From Chamaecrista fasciculata (Eukaryota > Streptophyta > Magnoliopsida > Fabales > Fabaceae), in contig QANZ01046960.1 in NCBI GenBank assembly GCA_003254925.1, forward strand, positions 1-64,000: a stretch of 64,000 nt of DNA, written 5' to 3'. The notes beneath the pieces are model-generated. The model did not search any database and was not told where the DNA came from. It saw nothing but the letters and a program-made list of their open reading frames with translations. Position numbers and translations under genes: made by a program. Shown here piece by piece: positions 1 to 9,540 of the stretch (its first letter is position 1; every line of letters starts with the position of its first letter).

Positions 1-450
1 TAGTTGCTTTGTGTGGTCAGATTCGAATAGTTTGGGGCTAAATGGCAGGATGCACCAGAATCTGGTTCGGATAATATAAATAGAATCTGCAGTAGCTAGG
101 CCTAGCATCACTTGATTCCTAGTTCCATCATTGCTGTATGCTACATCAAATTCATTCAATTTCACACTCCTTTTCTTCTTTCCTTGTCATTATTAGACCC
201 TGTTATTCATGCTCTGTGATTTATACTTTCCCATTGAGTGCATTTACTGCAACGATCATGTTACTCTGCTGCTTAATGTAAAACATGTATGTTCAAGTAC
301 TGGTTCCATCAGATCTTATAGCACTTATTGTTTGTTATTGACTTGATGTTACTGTGATATTGTAGGTGATTTCTAGCTGTCTTGGAAGAAAAGAAAAGTG
401 TAGTAAACTGATTGCACTTGCCGTTAGGTGGCCAGAAATATCAGAATTAA
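1..450 (+). other. Host sequence with a possible terminal exon cut by an LTR
   Basis: This AT-rich, T-rich stretch ends in a plausible acceptor (tattgtag, ending at 365). About 85 nt of open reading frame follow, starting VISSCLGRKEKCSKL and running through IALAVRWPEISE. The frame then enters the end of a gypsy-like LTR at 451, so the remaining codons (GAIRVDLSRNFCAKF and on, to the stop at 581) are LTR sequence. I do not recognise the peptide. It could be an exon of a gene lying to the left that was truncated by the insertion, or chance coding. No ATG opens it. Confidence 0.3.
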
Positions 451-1782
451 TGCACTATAGTGGTGCAATCCGAGTCGATCTCTCGAGGAACTTTTGTGCA
501 AAGTTTAAATACAAACGATACCAAGTTATCACTAATCGGGTGAAAGCGAAGAAAATTTGTTCTTTGATTGTTTGTCTATGACCTAAAACAATAATTAAAT
601 AAAGCAATAATGTTTTTGGGGTTTTTGATTAAAATATCGAATTGAAAGACAATAACAATGAGTTAACGGATTGAGCAAGTTGAGAGAGTACCCGACAGAG
701 CAATTGGATTAAGCAATCATCACTACTAAAGATAAATGAAGCATCTCACATAAATCATCCTAAGGTAGTCGCTAATAACTCAATGACCTAGGCTAGCAAT
801 ATTATCATGAAAATACCTTAAACAAGATAAGTCATAACAAGAATTGAAAACCTTCATTCAATTGATGATAAAGAAGATCAAGAAACATAATCTTTATAAC
901 AAATACCATTGTCAAAGCTATATACCTATAATTATAACCAAATTAGCATAGACTCTAGGGTTACAATCAAGATATAATTAAACAAATAAAACCAAGTTCC
1001 TAATCAAGAATCAGAATTCACAAATAGTTCTCAGGTCCAACTAGAAATCAAGAAGAATAAAGTAAGCTCTAATTCTAGTGTGAGAAAAACTCTCTAAATG
1101 TGAAACTCTAGTTCATGTTTTGCTCCAATGCTCCTTCGGGTATGAGTGTTTAGCCGCTCATGGTTGACAGATAAAGAACTTCAAAATTGACTGCCATGAT
1201 CCCACAAAAAGCTTCACAGGAAGATGAGAATGGCTAACCGAGATACAGAATGTGTAAAACTCTCTCTAAGCAAGTGTGTAGCCTCTAATTGACCTCCAGA
1301 CCTCTCATATATCATATTTTCGGCCTAAAACAAGAAAATCTAGGTCAGGATCATCAAAATTGGGCTTGGGCCTTACTAATTAAAATTATCCGCAAACCCG
1401 CCTCGGGACCCGCCGCGGCCTTCCCCGCGGCGGTTTCCACGGCGGGTTTTCCAGGAGCTTTGATTCGTTTCGGTTTGGTCCTTGACTCGCCTCCAAACAT
1501 CCTTGAGCCTTCTTCGAAGTATTTCAACACTTTGGACTTCATTAAAACCTATCAAGAACATTGAGAAACTAAGTGAATTCTCAGGATAAAGAGGATCAAT
1601 CAAATAATAAAGATTAGACCCGAGAAAATCACACAATTAATCACAAAATAGTCCAAATAATGTCAAACCTCAAGGCATCATATTTTATCATAAAAGGACA
1701 TAAAGGCATGCAATTGAATCCCAAATGAATATAAAATGCCCTAAAATGTCACTAAAATATATGATGAAATATGGTCAGATCA
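451..1782 (-). mobile_element. Ty3-gypsy-like LTR, family A, copy 1 (3' LTR)
   Basis: On the minus strand this 1332-bp segment starts TGATCTGACCATATTTCATC and ends CACCACTATAGTGCA, so it has TG...CA termini. Related copies lie at 31353-32732 (plus) and 34513-35028 (minus). A purine-rich tract (AAAGTGTGGGGAAGTTT on the minus strand) abuts its 5' end at 1783-1799. That is the expected polypurine-tract position, so this is a 3' LTR and not a solo LTR. The central 1385-1460 is an isolated GC-rich island rich in CCGCGGCGGG-like repeats. Assignment to an Athila/Tat-like lineage rests on the layout and polypurine tract only. Confidence 0.75.
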
Positions 1783-2660
1783 AACTTCCCCACACTTTAA
1801 TCTTTACACTCCTGGACAAAGCTGTCAAGAAAGAGTAGAAAACAAGGATGCAAAAGAATTAAGAGAGTATCAATCCCACTCAACACATGGTGGAAGAAAA
1901 CAAAAGCAACTTAGATCATGAGACAATCAATCAACTGAGCATGCTAAGCAGCCTAAAGAATCTCCAACAGACCAATCCAAAAAGTGTATCACTCACTCAC
2001 ACAGCAGGAAAAATTTTACTCTCAAATCCTTGAAACGAGCCTCTACCATAGGCTTGAAATAACTCTACAATCTCCACTATAAATGCAATGATTTTAAAAA
2101 CTCAAGAGGACTTAAAAAGGTTGTATTGTTGGAAAAGGCTGAAAGATGGACAAATTTAAAAAGAGAAACAAAATGGAAGAGAGAAAAAAAATGGTAGCAA
2201 ATGAGCACAAAAGAAAAGTTAAACTGCATACTAGTCAATGAACTCTCAACTTAGCATCTAAAACCTACCACTCTTTAAGAACTCCAATCCTCAACCAACC
2301 AAAAATTGCACAAGTTTTTTCTTTCTTTTTTTTTTCTTGAGTCTTTGACTCTTATTTGGCGCCATAAACTTGCCTTAGCTTCTTAACTTAATTCCATTTC
2401 CAACTTGAAGCTTTAAAAGGCATAACTTCTTTTTTTTTTTTTCACTTCATTTTCACGATATTTTTTTTTACTTGGCAATTCAAACCTATGAGGAGAGAAG
2501 TAAAAAGAAGAGTGTTAGGCAAACAAAATGATAATTTAAAATTCAAAAACTAATAACAGCGAGCTTTAGATAATAAGGCTCAAAGGGGGTACCAAAGCGG
2601 AATCAAGCTAAACCATAGAGTATCAAAGTATAATCTACCATTTTAATTTTTGAGTAATAT
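1783..2660 (-). mobile_element. Internal 3' non-coding region of gypsy-like element A
   Basis: The region continues directly from the polypurine tract next to the LTR and has no sustained reading frame on either strand. It carries A/T homopolymers at 2320-2340, 2428-2443 and 2461-2469. It looks like the long 3' untranslated segment that plant Tat/Athila-type gypsy elements carry between pol and the 3' LTR. The other LTR and all of gag-pol are absent, so the element is truncated near 2660. The exact right edge cannot be fixed by eye. Confidence 0.5.
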
Positions 2661-2744
2661 TTAACCCATTTCAAACCTCCAGTAAAATATCGTTCTTCAT
2701 ATGGTCACAATATATATATATAGCCCTTACAAGTTATGTCAAAT

Positions 2745-2915
2745 TCAGCAACCAAAAGAAATACAAATTTAGTGTAAATTTAGGGATAAAAAAGTATAAA
2801 TTTAGAGACAAAAAAGTACAAAATAGTTCAAATTTAAAAACTAAATCGTTATAGGAACCGAATTATTTACAATTGTGAAATTTTAGGGACCAAATTGTAT
2901 ATTTTGATTAGGCAA
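2745..2915. repeat. Degenerate repeat, direct copy of 3835-3897
   Basis: The segment contains cgttataggaaccgaat and later ttttagggaccaaattg, then attaggcaaaagta. A similar series in the same orientation (cgttataggactgattt, attataggaccaaattt, tggcctagg) follows the truncated PPR gene at 3835-3897. The phrase 'gggaccaaa' is typical of the terminal repeats of plant Mutator-like MITEs. The two copies therefore bracket the 2924-3828 PPR segment. Confidence 0.5.
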
Positions 2916-2923
2916 AAGTACTG

Positions 2924-3190
2924 TTGTTTTTTTATTTTCTTTTTTTTTTCGGTGAATTTGTTTTTTTCTCGTCGATAGCGGCTTCTCTGTGGCTTTGCTT
3001 GTTAATCACTTTGCATCGTTCTTTCATTCTCTGAGTTTTCCCAACTCAAAGATTCANTTGTTTTTTTATTTTCTCTTTTTTGTTCGGTGAATTTGTTTTT
3101 TTCTCGTCGATAGCGGCTTCTCTGTGGCTTTACTTGTTAATCTCTTTGCAACGTTCTTTCATTCTCTGAGTTTTCCCAACTCAAAGATTC
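2924..3190 (+). repeat. 133-bp duplicated PPR 5' leader around a single-n join
   Basis: Positions 2924-3056 and 3058-3190 are near-identical copies of the PPR leader (ttgtttttttattttc ... ccaactcaaagattca). They differ by several substitutions, for example gcttgttaatcac against acttgttaatctc. The single n at 3057 separates them exactly. The most economical reading is two contig ends, from two alleles or two paralogues, abutted without being overlapped. A real tandem duplication is the alternative. Confidence 0.8.
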
Positions 3191-3198
3191 ATTCAACC

Positions 3199-3843
3199 AT
3201 GTTGTCTTCTTCAACAGCTTCTTCAAGGTATGCTTTTCCCAAATTTACTCGCTTTCTTCTGTCTTCCTTTCATCTTCCTTATGCTCTCAATTTCAATTTG
3301 TTTCTTCATTCCCATTCTCCAAACCCTAACGACATCCGCCATGCCATTGCTTCTTTTAATCGCTTGCTTTATATGCGTCCTCTGCCCTCCGTAGTCCAAT
3401 TTAACAAGATTCTAAGTGGAATTGTTAAGCTGAAATACTATCCCACTGCCATTTCACTTTGTTCTCTGGCGGAGTCAAAAGGGATCGCTCCATCTCTTGT
3501 TTTTCGAAGCATTTTGATTAACTGTTACTGCCATCTAGGCGAGATGCATTTTGCTTTCTCTGTATTGGGTAAAATTCTCAAGATGGGTCACCAACCAGAT
3601 ACGATAACTTTGAATACACTATTGAAAGGATTGTGCGTCAATAAAATGCTTGGAGAAGCTCTAAGCTTTCATGATGAGCTAATTGCAAAAGGGTTTATGT
3701 TAAATCAAGTTAGTTACAATATCTTAGCAAATGGGCTATGTAAAGCTGGGAAACCAAGAGCTGCCAGGAGATTGCTGCAGCTTATGGAAAGTCTTGCAAT
3801 TAAGCCTGATGTAGTTACCTACAACACCTACAAAACGTTATAG
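3199..3843 (+). pseudogene. Truncated Rf-like P-class PPR gene (copy 1)
   Basis: P-class PPR proteins bind single-stranded organelle RNA; the Rf-like subgroup acts mainly in mitochondria. ATG at 3199 gives MLSSSTASSRYAFPKF, a Ser/Arg/Phe-rich leader like a mitochondrial presequence. I chose it because the paralogues at 4261 and 21282 start at the same place; the longer open frame from 3124 begins with GTG. After the conserved FNRLLYMRPLPSVVQFNKIL come four full 35-residue PPR motifs, then a fifth that stops at VVTYNT. At about 3829 the sequence switches to a non-PPR repeat, adding YKTL and a stop at 3841-3843. The related copy at 7813 continues with VIDGLCKDG at this point. About 215 residues remain of an expected 550 or so, so function is unlikely. 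Confidence 0.85.
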
Positions 3844-3897
3844 GACTGATTTGGGAACTGTAGCAAAATTATAGGACCAAATTTGCACTTTGGCCTA
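3829..3897. repeat. Repeat that truncates PPR copy 1
   Basis: This is non-PPR sequence beginning at the break in copy 1 (acaaaacgttatagg ... tttggcctagg). It resembles the 2840-2910 segment in the same orientation and supplies the premature stop of the PPR frame. It lies immediately before the duplicated PPR upstream module at 3897. Confidence 0.5.
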
Positions 3898-4260
3898 GGA
3901 AAAAATTAATAATTTAGACGAAGTAGGATAATTTTGTGTTAATTTTATTTAAAACTAACTTTAAATTATTAATTTAATATTCATTTATAATCAAATATAA
4001 ATCATTTTTTTAATCTATAAAAAATTATAAAACAAATTTAAAATATAGATAATCAAATAACCTTTTTTTCTTGGAATGTTTCTTGTTAAAATCTAGAGAA
4101 AACATATTATGAAGATTTGAAAAAGTAAAAAAGAAAAAACAAAGCTATCAATAAATACACGAAATATAATAACAGATGAGCTTGCAGCCAACAACATTGA
4201 CAGAAGCGAACATCATAGGTTTTCCTCGTCTGAATTCCCAAATTGAGAGATTCATCCATC
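3897..4260 (+). promoter_or_regulatory. PPR upstream module (shared by three loci)
   Basis: This 364-bp 5' flank of the PPR gene at 4261 recurs almost base for base at 20918-21281. Its last 150 bp recur in diverged form at 15970-16200. Shared landmarks are aggaaaaaattaataattt, the ttcttggaatgtttcttg stretch, and caaagctatcaataaataca followed by an AT-rich stretch about 100 bp before the ATG. Conservation ahead of three separate start codons suggests it carries the promoter and 5' leader. The core promoter itself was not pinned down. Confidence 0.55.
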
Positions 4261-6207
4261 ATGTTGTTTTCTACTGCTTCATCTTCAAGGTACGCTTTTA
4301 TCAAATCACCTCTCTTTGTTCCTTATGCTCTCAATTTCAACTTGTTTCTTCATTCCCATTCTCCAAACCCCAACGACATCCGTGACGTCGTTGCTTCTTT
4401 TAATCGCTTGCTTAATATGCGTCCTCTGCCCTCCGTAGTACAATTTGGCAAGATTCTAAGTGGCATTGTTAAGATGAAACATTATCCCACTGCCATTTCA
4501 CTCTGTTCTCTGGCGGAGTCAAAAGGGATCGCTCCATCTCTTGTTTTTAGGAACATTTTGATTAACTGTTACTGCCATGTGGGTGATATGCATTTTGCTT
4601 TCTCTGTATTGGGTAAAATTCTCAAGATGGGTCACCAACCAGATACGATAACTTTGAATACACTATTGAAAGGATTGTGCGTCAATAAAATGCTTGGAGA
4701 AGCTCTAAGCTTTCATGATGAGCTAATTGCAAAAGGGTTTATGTTAAATCAAGTTAGTTACAATATCTTAGNGATCAAACACTATCCCACTGCCATTTCA
4801 CTTTGTTCTCTGGCGGAGTCAAAAGGGATCGCTCCATCTCTTGTTTCTCGAAGCATTTTGATTAACTGTTATTGTCATGTGGGTGAGATGCATTTTGCTT
4901 TCTCTGTATTGGGTAAAATTCTCAAGATGGGTATCCGACCAAATACAATAACTGTGACTACACTATTGAAAGGATTGTGCGTCAATAAAATGCTTGGAGA
5001 AGCTCTAAGCTTTCATGATGAGCTAATTGCAAAAGGGTTTATGTTAAATCAAGTTAGCTACAGTACCTTAACAAATGGGCTATGTAAAGCAGGGAAAACA
5101 AGAGCTGCAATTCAATTGCTGCACCAGATGGAAAATCTTGCAATTAAGCCTAATGTAGTTACATATAGCACGATCATTGATGGCTTATGTAAAGATGGAC
5201 TTGTCGATGAGGCATGTGATTTGTTTTCTAGAATGATTGGTCGGGGAATTTCTCCAGATATTGTCACTTATACTTCTATAATACACGGTTTCTGCTGCAT
5301 GAATCGATGGGATGAAGCTTATGGAATGCTCCATGATATGTTTCAAAAATACATCAGACCTAATGTTTACACCTATAGCATACTGGTTGATGCATTTTGT
5401 AAGGAAGGAAGGATGGCAGAAGCTGTAGCTGTGTTTACTATGATGATGAAGAATGGCTTGAAACCTAATGTTGTTACCTATAATGCTTTGATAGATGGGT
5501 ATTGTTTGACAAAAAATGTTGACGAGGCTAGAGACATATTCAATAGGATGATTCGATGTGATATGGCACCTGATGTTATCAGTTATAATATCTTGATTAA
5601 TGGATATTGCAAGAGCAATATGGTAGATGAAGCGTTGGGGATCTTTCAGGAGATGCGCTGCAGAAATCTAAGTCCAAACATTGTAACTTACAATACACTT
5701 ATCGATGGCTTGTGTAAATTAAAGAGAATCTCATATGTGCAGGATCTTTTATATGAGATGCGTGATAACGACCAATTTCCTGATACAATTACTTACAATG
5801 TCTTGTTAGATGCATTGTGCAAATTGAACAATCTAGATGAGGCAGTTGCATTATTTAAGCGAATTGCACACCAAGGGATTCAGCCTGATGTGTACACATA
5901 CACTATACTCATCGATGGTTTGTGTAAAGGTGGCAGAATAAATATTGCACATAAGATTTTTCAGCAACTTCTAGCCAAGAGATATGCTCTAAATGTCGAA
6001 TCATACAGTTCTATGATCACTGGACTTTGTAAAGGGGGTTTGTTTGATGAAGCAATGACATTGCTTTACAAAATGGAAGAGAATGGGTGTGTCCCTGATT
6101 TTGTAACTTTTGAAATAATTCTTCTTGAGCTTCTTGAGAAAAAAGAGAATGGGAAGGCAAAGAGGATTCTTCATGAAATGGTAGATAGAGGTTTGTTCAA
6201 AAGATAG
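4261..6207 (+). CDS. Rf-like P-class PPR protein (copy 2)
   Basis: This is a single-exon PPR gene of the restorer-of-fertility-like type, expected to bind mitochondrial RNA and steer its cleavage, stability or translation. ATG at 4261 (MLFSTASSSRYAF) matches its paralogues; the open frame from 4243 starts with TTG. About 53 leader residues precede RLLNMRPLPSVVQFGKIL. I count 17 motifs of about 35 residues, each of VVTYNTLIDGLCK type, ending KRILHEMVDRGLFKR and TAG. The fourth is chimeric: the n at 4772 joins YNIL to IKHYPTAIS, and 300 bp (4473-4771 against 4774-5072) are repeated in frame. Without that join the protein would be about 548 aa. No E, DYW or SMR domain is present. The C-terminal half reads cleanly and is probably functional. 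The true N-terminal structure needs resequencing. Confidence 0.9.
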   Translation: MLFSTASSSRYAFIKSPLFVPYALNFNLFLHSHSPNPNDIRDVVASFNRLLNMRPLPSVVQFGKILSGIVKMKHYPTAISLCSLAESKGIAPSLVFRNILINCYCHVGDMHFAFSVLGKILKMGHQPDTITLNTLLKGLCVNKMLGEALSFHDELIAKGFMLNQVSYNILXIKHYPTAISLCSLAESKGIAPSLVSRSILINCYCHVGEMHFAFSVLGKILKMGIRPNTITVTTLLKGLCVNKMLGEALSFHDELIAKGFMLNQVSYSTLTNGLCKAGKTRAAIQLLHQMENLAIKPNVVTYSTIIDGLCKDGLVDEACDLFSRMIGRGISPDIVTYTSIIHGFCCMNRWDEAYGMLHDMFQKYIRPNVYTYSILVDAFCKEGRMAEAVAVFTMMMKNGLKPNVVTYNALIDGYCLTKNVDEARDIFNRMIRCDMAPDVISYNILINGYCKSNMVDEALGIFQEMRCRNLSPNIVTYNTLIDGLCKLKRISYVQDLLYEMRDNDQFPDTITYNVLLDALCKLNNLDEAVALFKRIAHQGIQPDVYTYTILIDGLCKGGRINIAHKIFQQLLAKRYALNVESYSSMITGLCKGGLFDEAMTLLYKMEENGCVPDFVTFEIILLELLEKKENGKAKRILHEMVDRGLFKR

Positions 6208-6520
6208 AGCAAGATAAGGCATTGCAATTCCAATTATGTTGATCTTGAACTGATGTACAGCAAATGGATGTATCATTGTTGTCATTTAGCTTGCAAAACA
6301 AAGGAGATACGACCAGGCTTACCCTTCCTCGACCTGTTTGTTGCTGCTCCTCAACTAGTCAAAAATGATGAAGGAGATTATATAAGAATCTTTCAAACAT
6401 CAGTAGCTTTCTCATGTTGATGACAGATGTACTAGTTCTCTATTTTCATCTCTTTGACATTAATGTAACAAATAATTGATATACTGTGCTTTTGAAATTT
6501 CTCATTAGTAGTAAAAGTCT
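6208..6520 (+). repeat. PPR 3' flank, paralogous to 9179-9540
   Basis: The sequence downstream of the stop at 6207 is clearly homologous to that after 9178. Shared strings include cttgaactgatgtacagcaa, aacaaaggagatacga and attagtagtaaaagtcttt. The duplication unit therefore includes the 3' UTR and flank as well as the coding part. Confidence 0.8.
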
Positions 6521-7811
6521 TTCTTTCTTTCTTTTTTTAAATGTGATTGATTTAAATATGTTCATATCTCAGGAAATAAAGTTGCAAATAATGCATTGGA
6601 TTTTCTCATTGTTTCTCTGCAACAATATTAAAATATTGCACCTGTATTTGTTTTATTTATTTCTTTTTTATTAGATTTCTTGACAGTTTGGGTTGCCCAA
6701 ATCTTTTGGAAAGATTCCCAAAAGAGGATTTTGTGCAACAATGGACACGAACGGTCTATAAGCATGGACTGCAAAGGAAACTTCTTTAATTGTAATAACC
6801 ATTAATCCTATTTTAGTTTGCTCTGGTGTGTGGAAGTCTTGTTTCTCAAACGCATATCAATTTGTACATTGCCTTTTTCTACCGAGCCTCATTGTGCTAG
6901 GACAACAGGAGAATAAATGAGTTTCTGAGCATTTAGGAAGGGCTTTCGAAAACTGGCAGCCTGGCATTATTACTTTTTAAATCTAAATCTTTGGAAGACT
7001 TATTGGTGGCTTGAGACAGGCTTTTATGATTGTTGTACAAGAATTCTAAATGTCATGTGACACTTCCATTTTTCTCTCATCTGTTACTTTTTTTTTTTCT
7101 TTTGGATTTAGTGTATCGGTGGTCAAACTTGGTGTGCTTTGTACAAATCTAGATCAAGCAAATGAGATTTTTTTCTTTATATTTGAAAATAAAGCTTTAT
7201 GGCTTTATGCCCACAAACTTATACTTCTAATGACTGCTTTTGGTGACCCAATCTTGAGATATTAATAGGTGATCAAGCTTTTTGGCCTCCACCATCGTTA
7301 TTGCTGAAGCCAAAGGTTAAATACTCTCGCGAAACCATGACATGAATATGAAATTCCAACAGAACACAAGAACTTGCTGTCAATGACATTATAGAGTTAA
7401 TTAGAGCATTTTATGAGTGATAGGGATTGTAATGTTAATTATGTTGATGTTATTGCTAAACATTTGTTTGTTGATTGTTTGAGTTTTGATATTATATATT
7501 TATTTTCCTTGAACTTTAAAAAAATGAAGGGTTACAAGATGCTGCTTGGACTGCTGGAAGAAACATGGCTCCAACAAGTTTGTCACTCAGGTAGATGTAT
7601 GAATTTGTGCTATGGCATAGGTGGCTTGATATTCCTTTCAAAGTCATGTGGCATTTCCATTTCTCTAATTTCTGCCATGTAGTTTGGTTTATTGTTTGGA
7701 TTTAATAAAGAATTGCCAGGGCTAGAACTAGTCAAATTATTTAGTTGGGAAGTTGTGTCCATAAACATATATTTCTTTCTGCTAATATGAAAGTAAGTTT
7801 TAAGCTTGCTG
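6521..7811. other. Non-coding DNA between PPR copies 2 and 3
   Basis: No coherent reading frame or recognisable RNA gene is visible. The last part (gctaatatgaaagta ... taagcttgctg, up to 7811) is homologous to 16327-16359, another PPR-flanking stretch. The n at 7812 then joins it directly to the middle of a PPR motif. Confidence 0.6.
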
Positions 7812-7812
7812 N

Positions 7813-9178
7813 GTTTTTAGGAGCATTTTGATTAACTGTTATTGTCATGTGGGTGAGATGCATTTTGCTTTCTCTGTATTGGGTAAAATTCTCAAGATGG
7901 GTCACCAACCAGATACCATAACTTTGAATACACTATTGAAAGGATTGTGCGTCAATATAATGCTTGGAGAAGCTCTAAGCTTTCATGATGAGCTAATTGC
8001 AAAAGGGTTTCTGTTAGATGTAGTTAGTTACAATATCTTAGCAAATGGGCTATGTAAAGCTGGGAAACCAAGAGCTGCCAGGAGATTGCTGCAGCACATG
8101 GAAAGTCTTGCAATTAAGCCTGATGTAGTTACCTACAACACCGTCATTGATGGGCTCTGTAAAGATGGACTTGTGGCTGAGGCATGTGATTTGTTTTCTA
8201 GAATGATTGGTCGGGTAATTTCTCCAAATATTGTCACATATAATACTCTAATCCATGGTTTTTGTATCTTATGTCAAATGGAAGAAGCTTATGAATTACT
8301 CCAGGATATGTTACAAAAATCCATCAGACCTGATGTTTGCACCTATATTGTATTGGTTGACGCATTTTGTAAGGAAGGAAGGATCACAGAAGCTCTAGTA
8401 GTGTTTTCTACGATGATGAAGTATGGTTTAAACCCAAATGTTATTTCTTGCAGTGCTTTGATGGATGGGTATTGTTTGATAAAAAATGTTTACGAGGCTA
8501 GAGACATATTCAATAGGATGATTCAAAGTGGTTTGGTTCCTAATGTCATGACCTACAATATCTTGATTAATGGCTATTGCAAGAGTAATATGGTAGATGA
8601 AGCGTTGGAGATCTTTAAGGAGATGCGTTGTAGAAATTTCAGTCCTACCATTGTAACTTACAATACACTTATTGATGGCTTGTGTAAATCGAGGAGAATA
8701 TCATATGTGCAAGATCTCTTATATGAGATGCGTGATAACGACCAATTTCCTGATATAATTACTTACAGTGTCTTGTTAGATGCATTGTGCAAATTGAACA
8801 ATCTAGATGAGGCAGTTGCATTATTTAAGCGAATTGCACACCAAGGGATTCAGCCTGATATCTACACATACACTATACTCATCAATGGTTTGTGCAAAGG
8901 TGGCAGAATAAATATTGCACAAAAGATTTTTCAGCAACTTCTAGCTGAAGGCTATTGTCTTGATGTCCAAGCTTACAATTCTTTGATCAGTGGACTTTGC
9001 AAAGAGGGTTTGTTTGATGAAGCAATGACTTTGGTTTGCAAAATACATATTGAATGGGTGCGTCCCTGATTTTGTAACTTTTGAAACAATTCTTCGTGAG
9101 CTTCTTGAGAAAAAAGAGAATGTGAAGGCAAAGAGGATTCTTCATGAAATGATAGATAGAGGATTGTTGAAACGATAA
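7813..9178 (+). pseudogene. Rf-like PPR gene (copy 3), 5'-incomplete and frameshifted
   Basis: The open frame starts at the scaffold join (n at 7812) inside a motif (VFRSILINCYCHVGEM). The presequence and first motifs are therefore missing because of the assembly, not by a visible mutation. Eleven PPR motifs follow, up to YNSLISGLCKEGLFDEAMTL. Near 9040, caaaatacatattgaatggg has one base more than caaaatggaagagaatggg of copy 2. The shift ends the protein at 9069, whereas the original frame resumes (PDFVTFETILREL) and would stop at 9176-9178. The loss is only about 35 C-terminal residues, so a shortened product is conceivable. Residues 5 and 35 of most motifs differ from copy 2 and predict another RNA target. 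Confidence 0.85.
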
Positions 9179-9540
9179 AGCAAGATAGGACATTGTAATT
9201 CCAATTCAAGTTACACATGTAGTTATGCTTATCTTGAACTGATGTACAGCAAATGGCTGCATCATTTGTGTCATTTAGAGTGCAAAACAAAGGAGATACG
9301 AAAAGTCTTGCCACTTCTCAACCTGTTTGTTGCCGCTCTTCACCTAGTCAAAATGAAGAATGTGATTGTGTAAGAATCTTTCAAACGTCAATAGCCTTCT
9401 CATCTTGATGGCAACTGTACTAGTTCTCTGTTTTCATGTCATTAACATTAATGTATCTAATAATTGATATACTATGCTTTTGAAATTTCTCATTAGTAGT
9501 AAAAGTCTTTCTTTCTTTCTTTTTTAAAATGTGATTGATC
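9179..9540 (+). repeat. PPR 3' flank, paralogous to 6208-6520
   Basis: It is collinear with the flank of copy 2, with small indels such as an added ttcaagttacacatg-like insert near 9205. It ends near the ttctttctttctttt tract. Confidence 0.8.
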
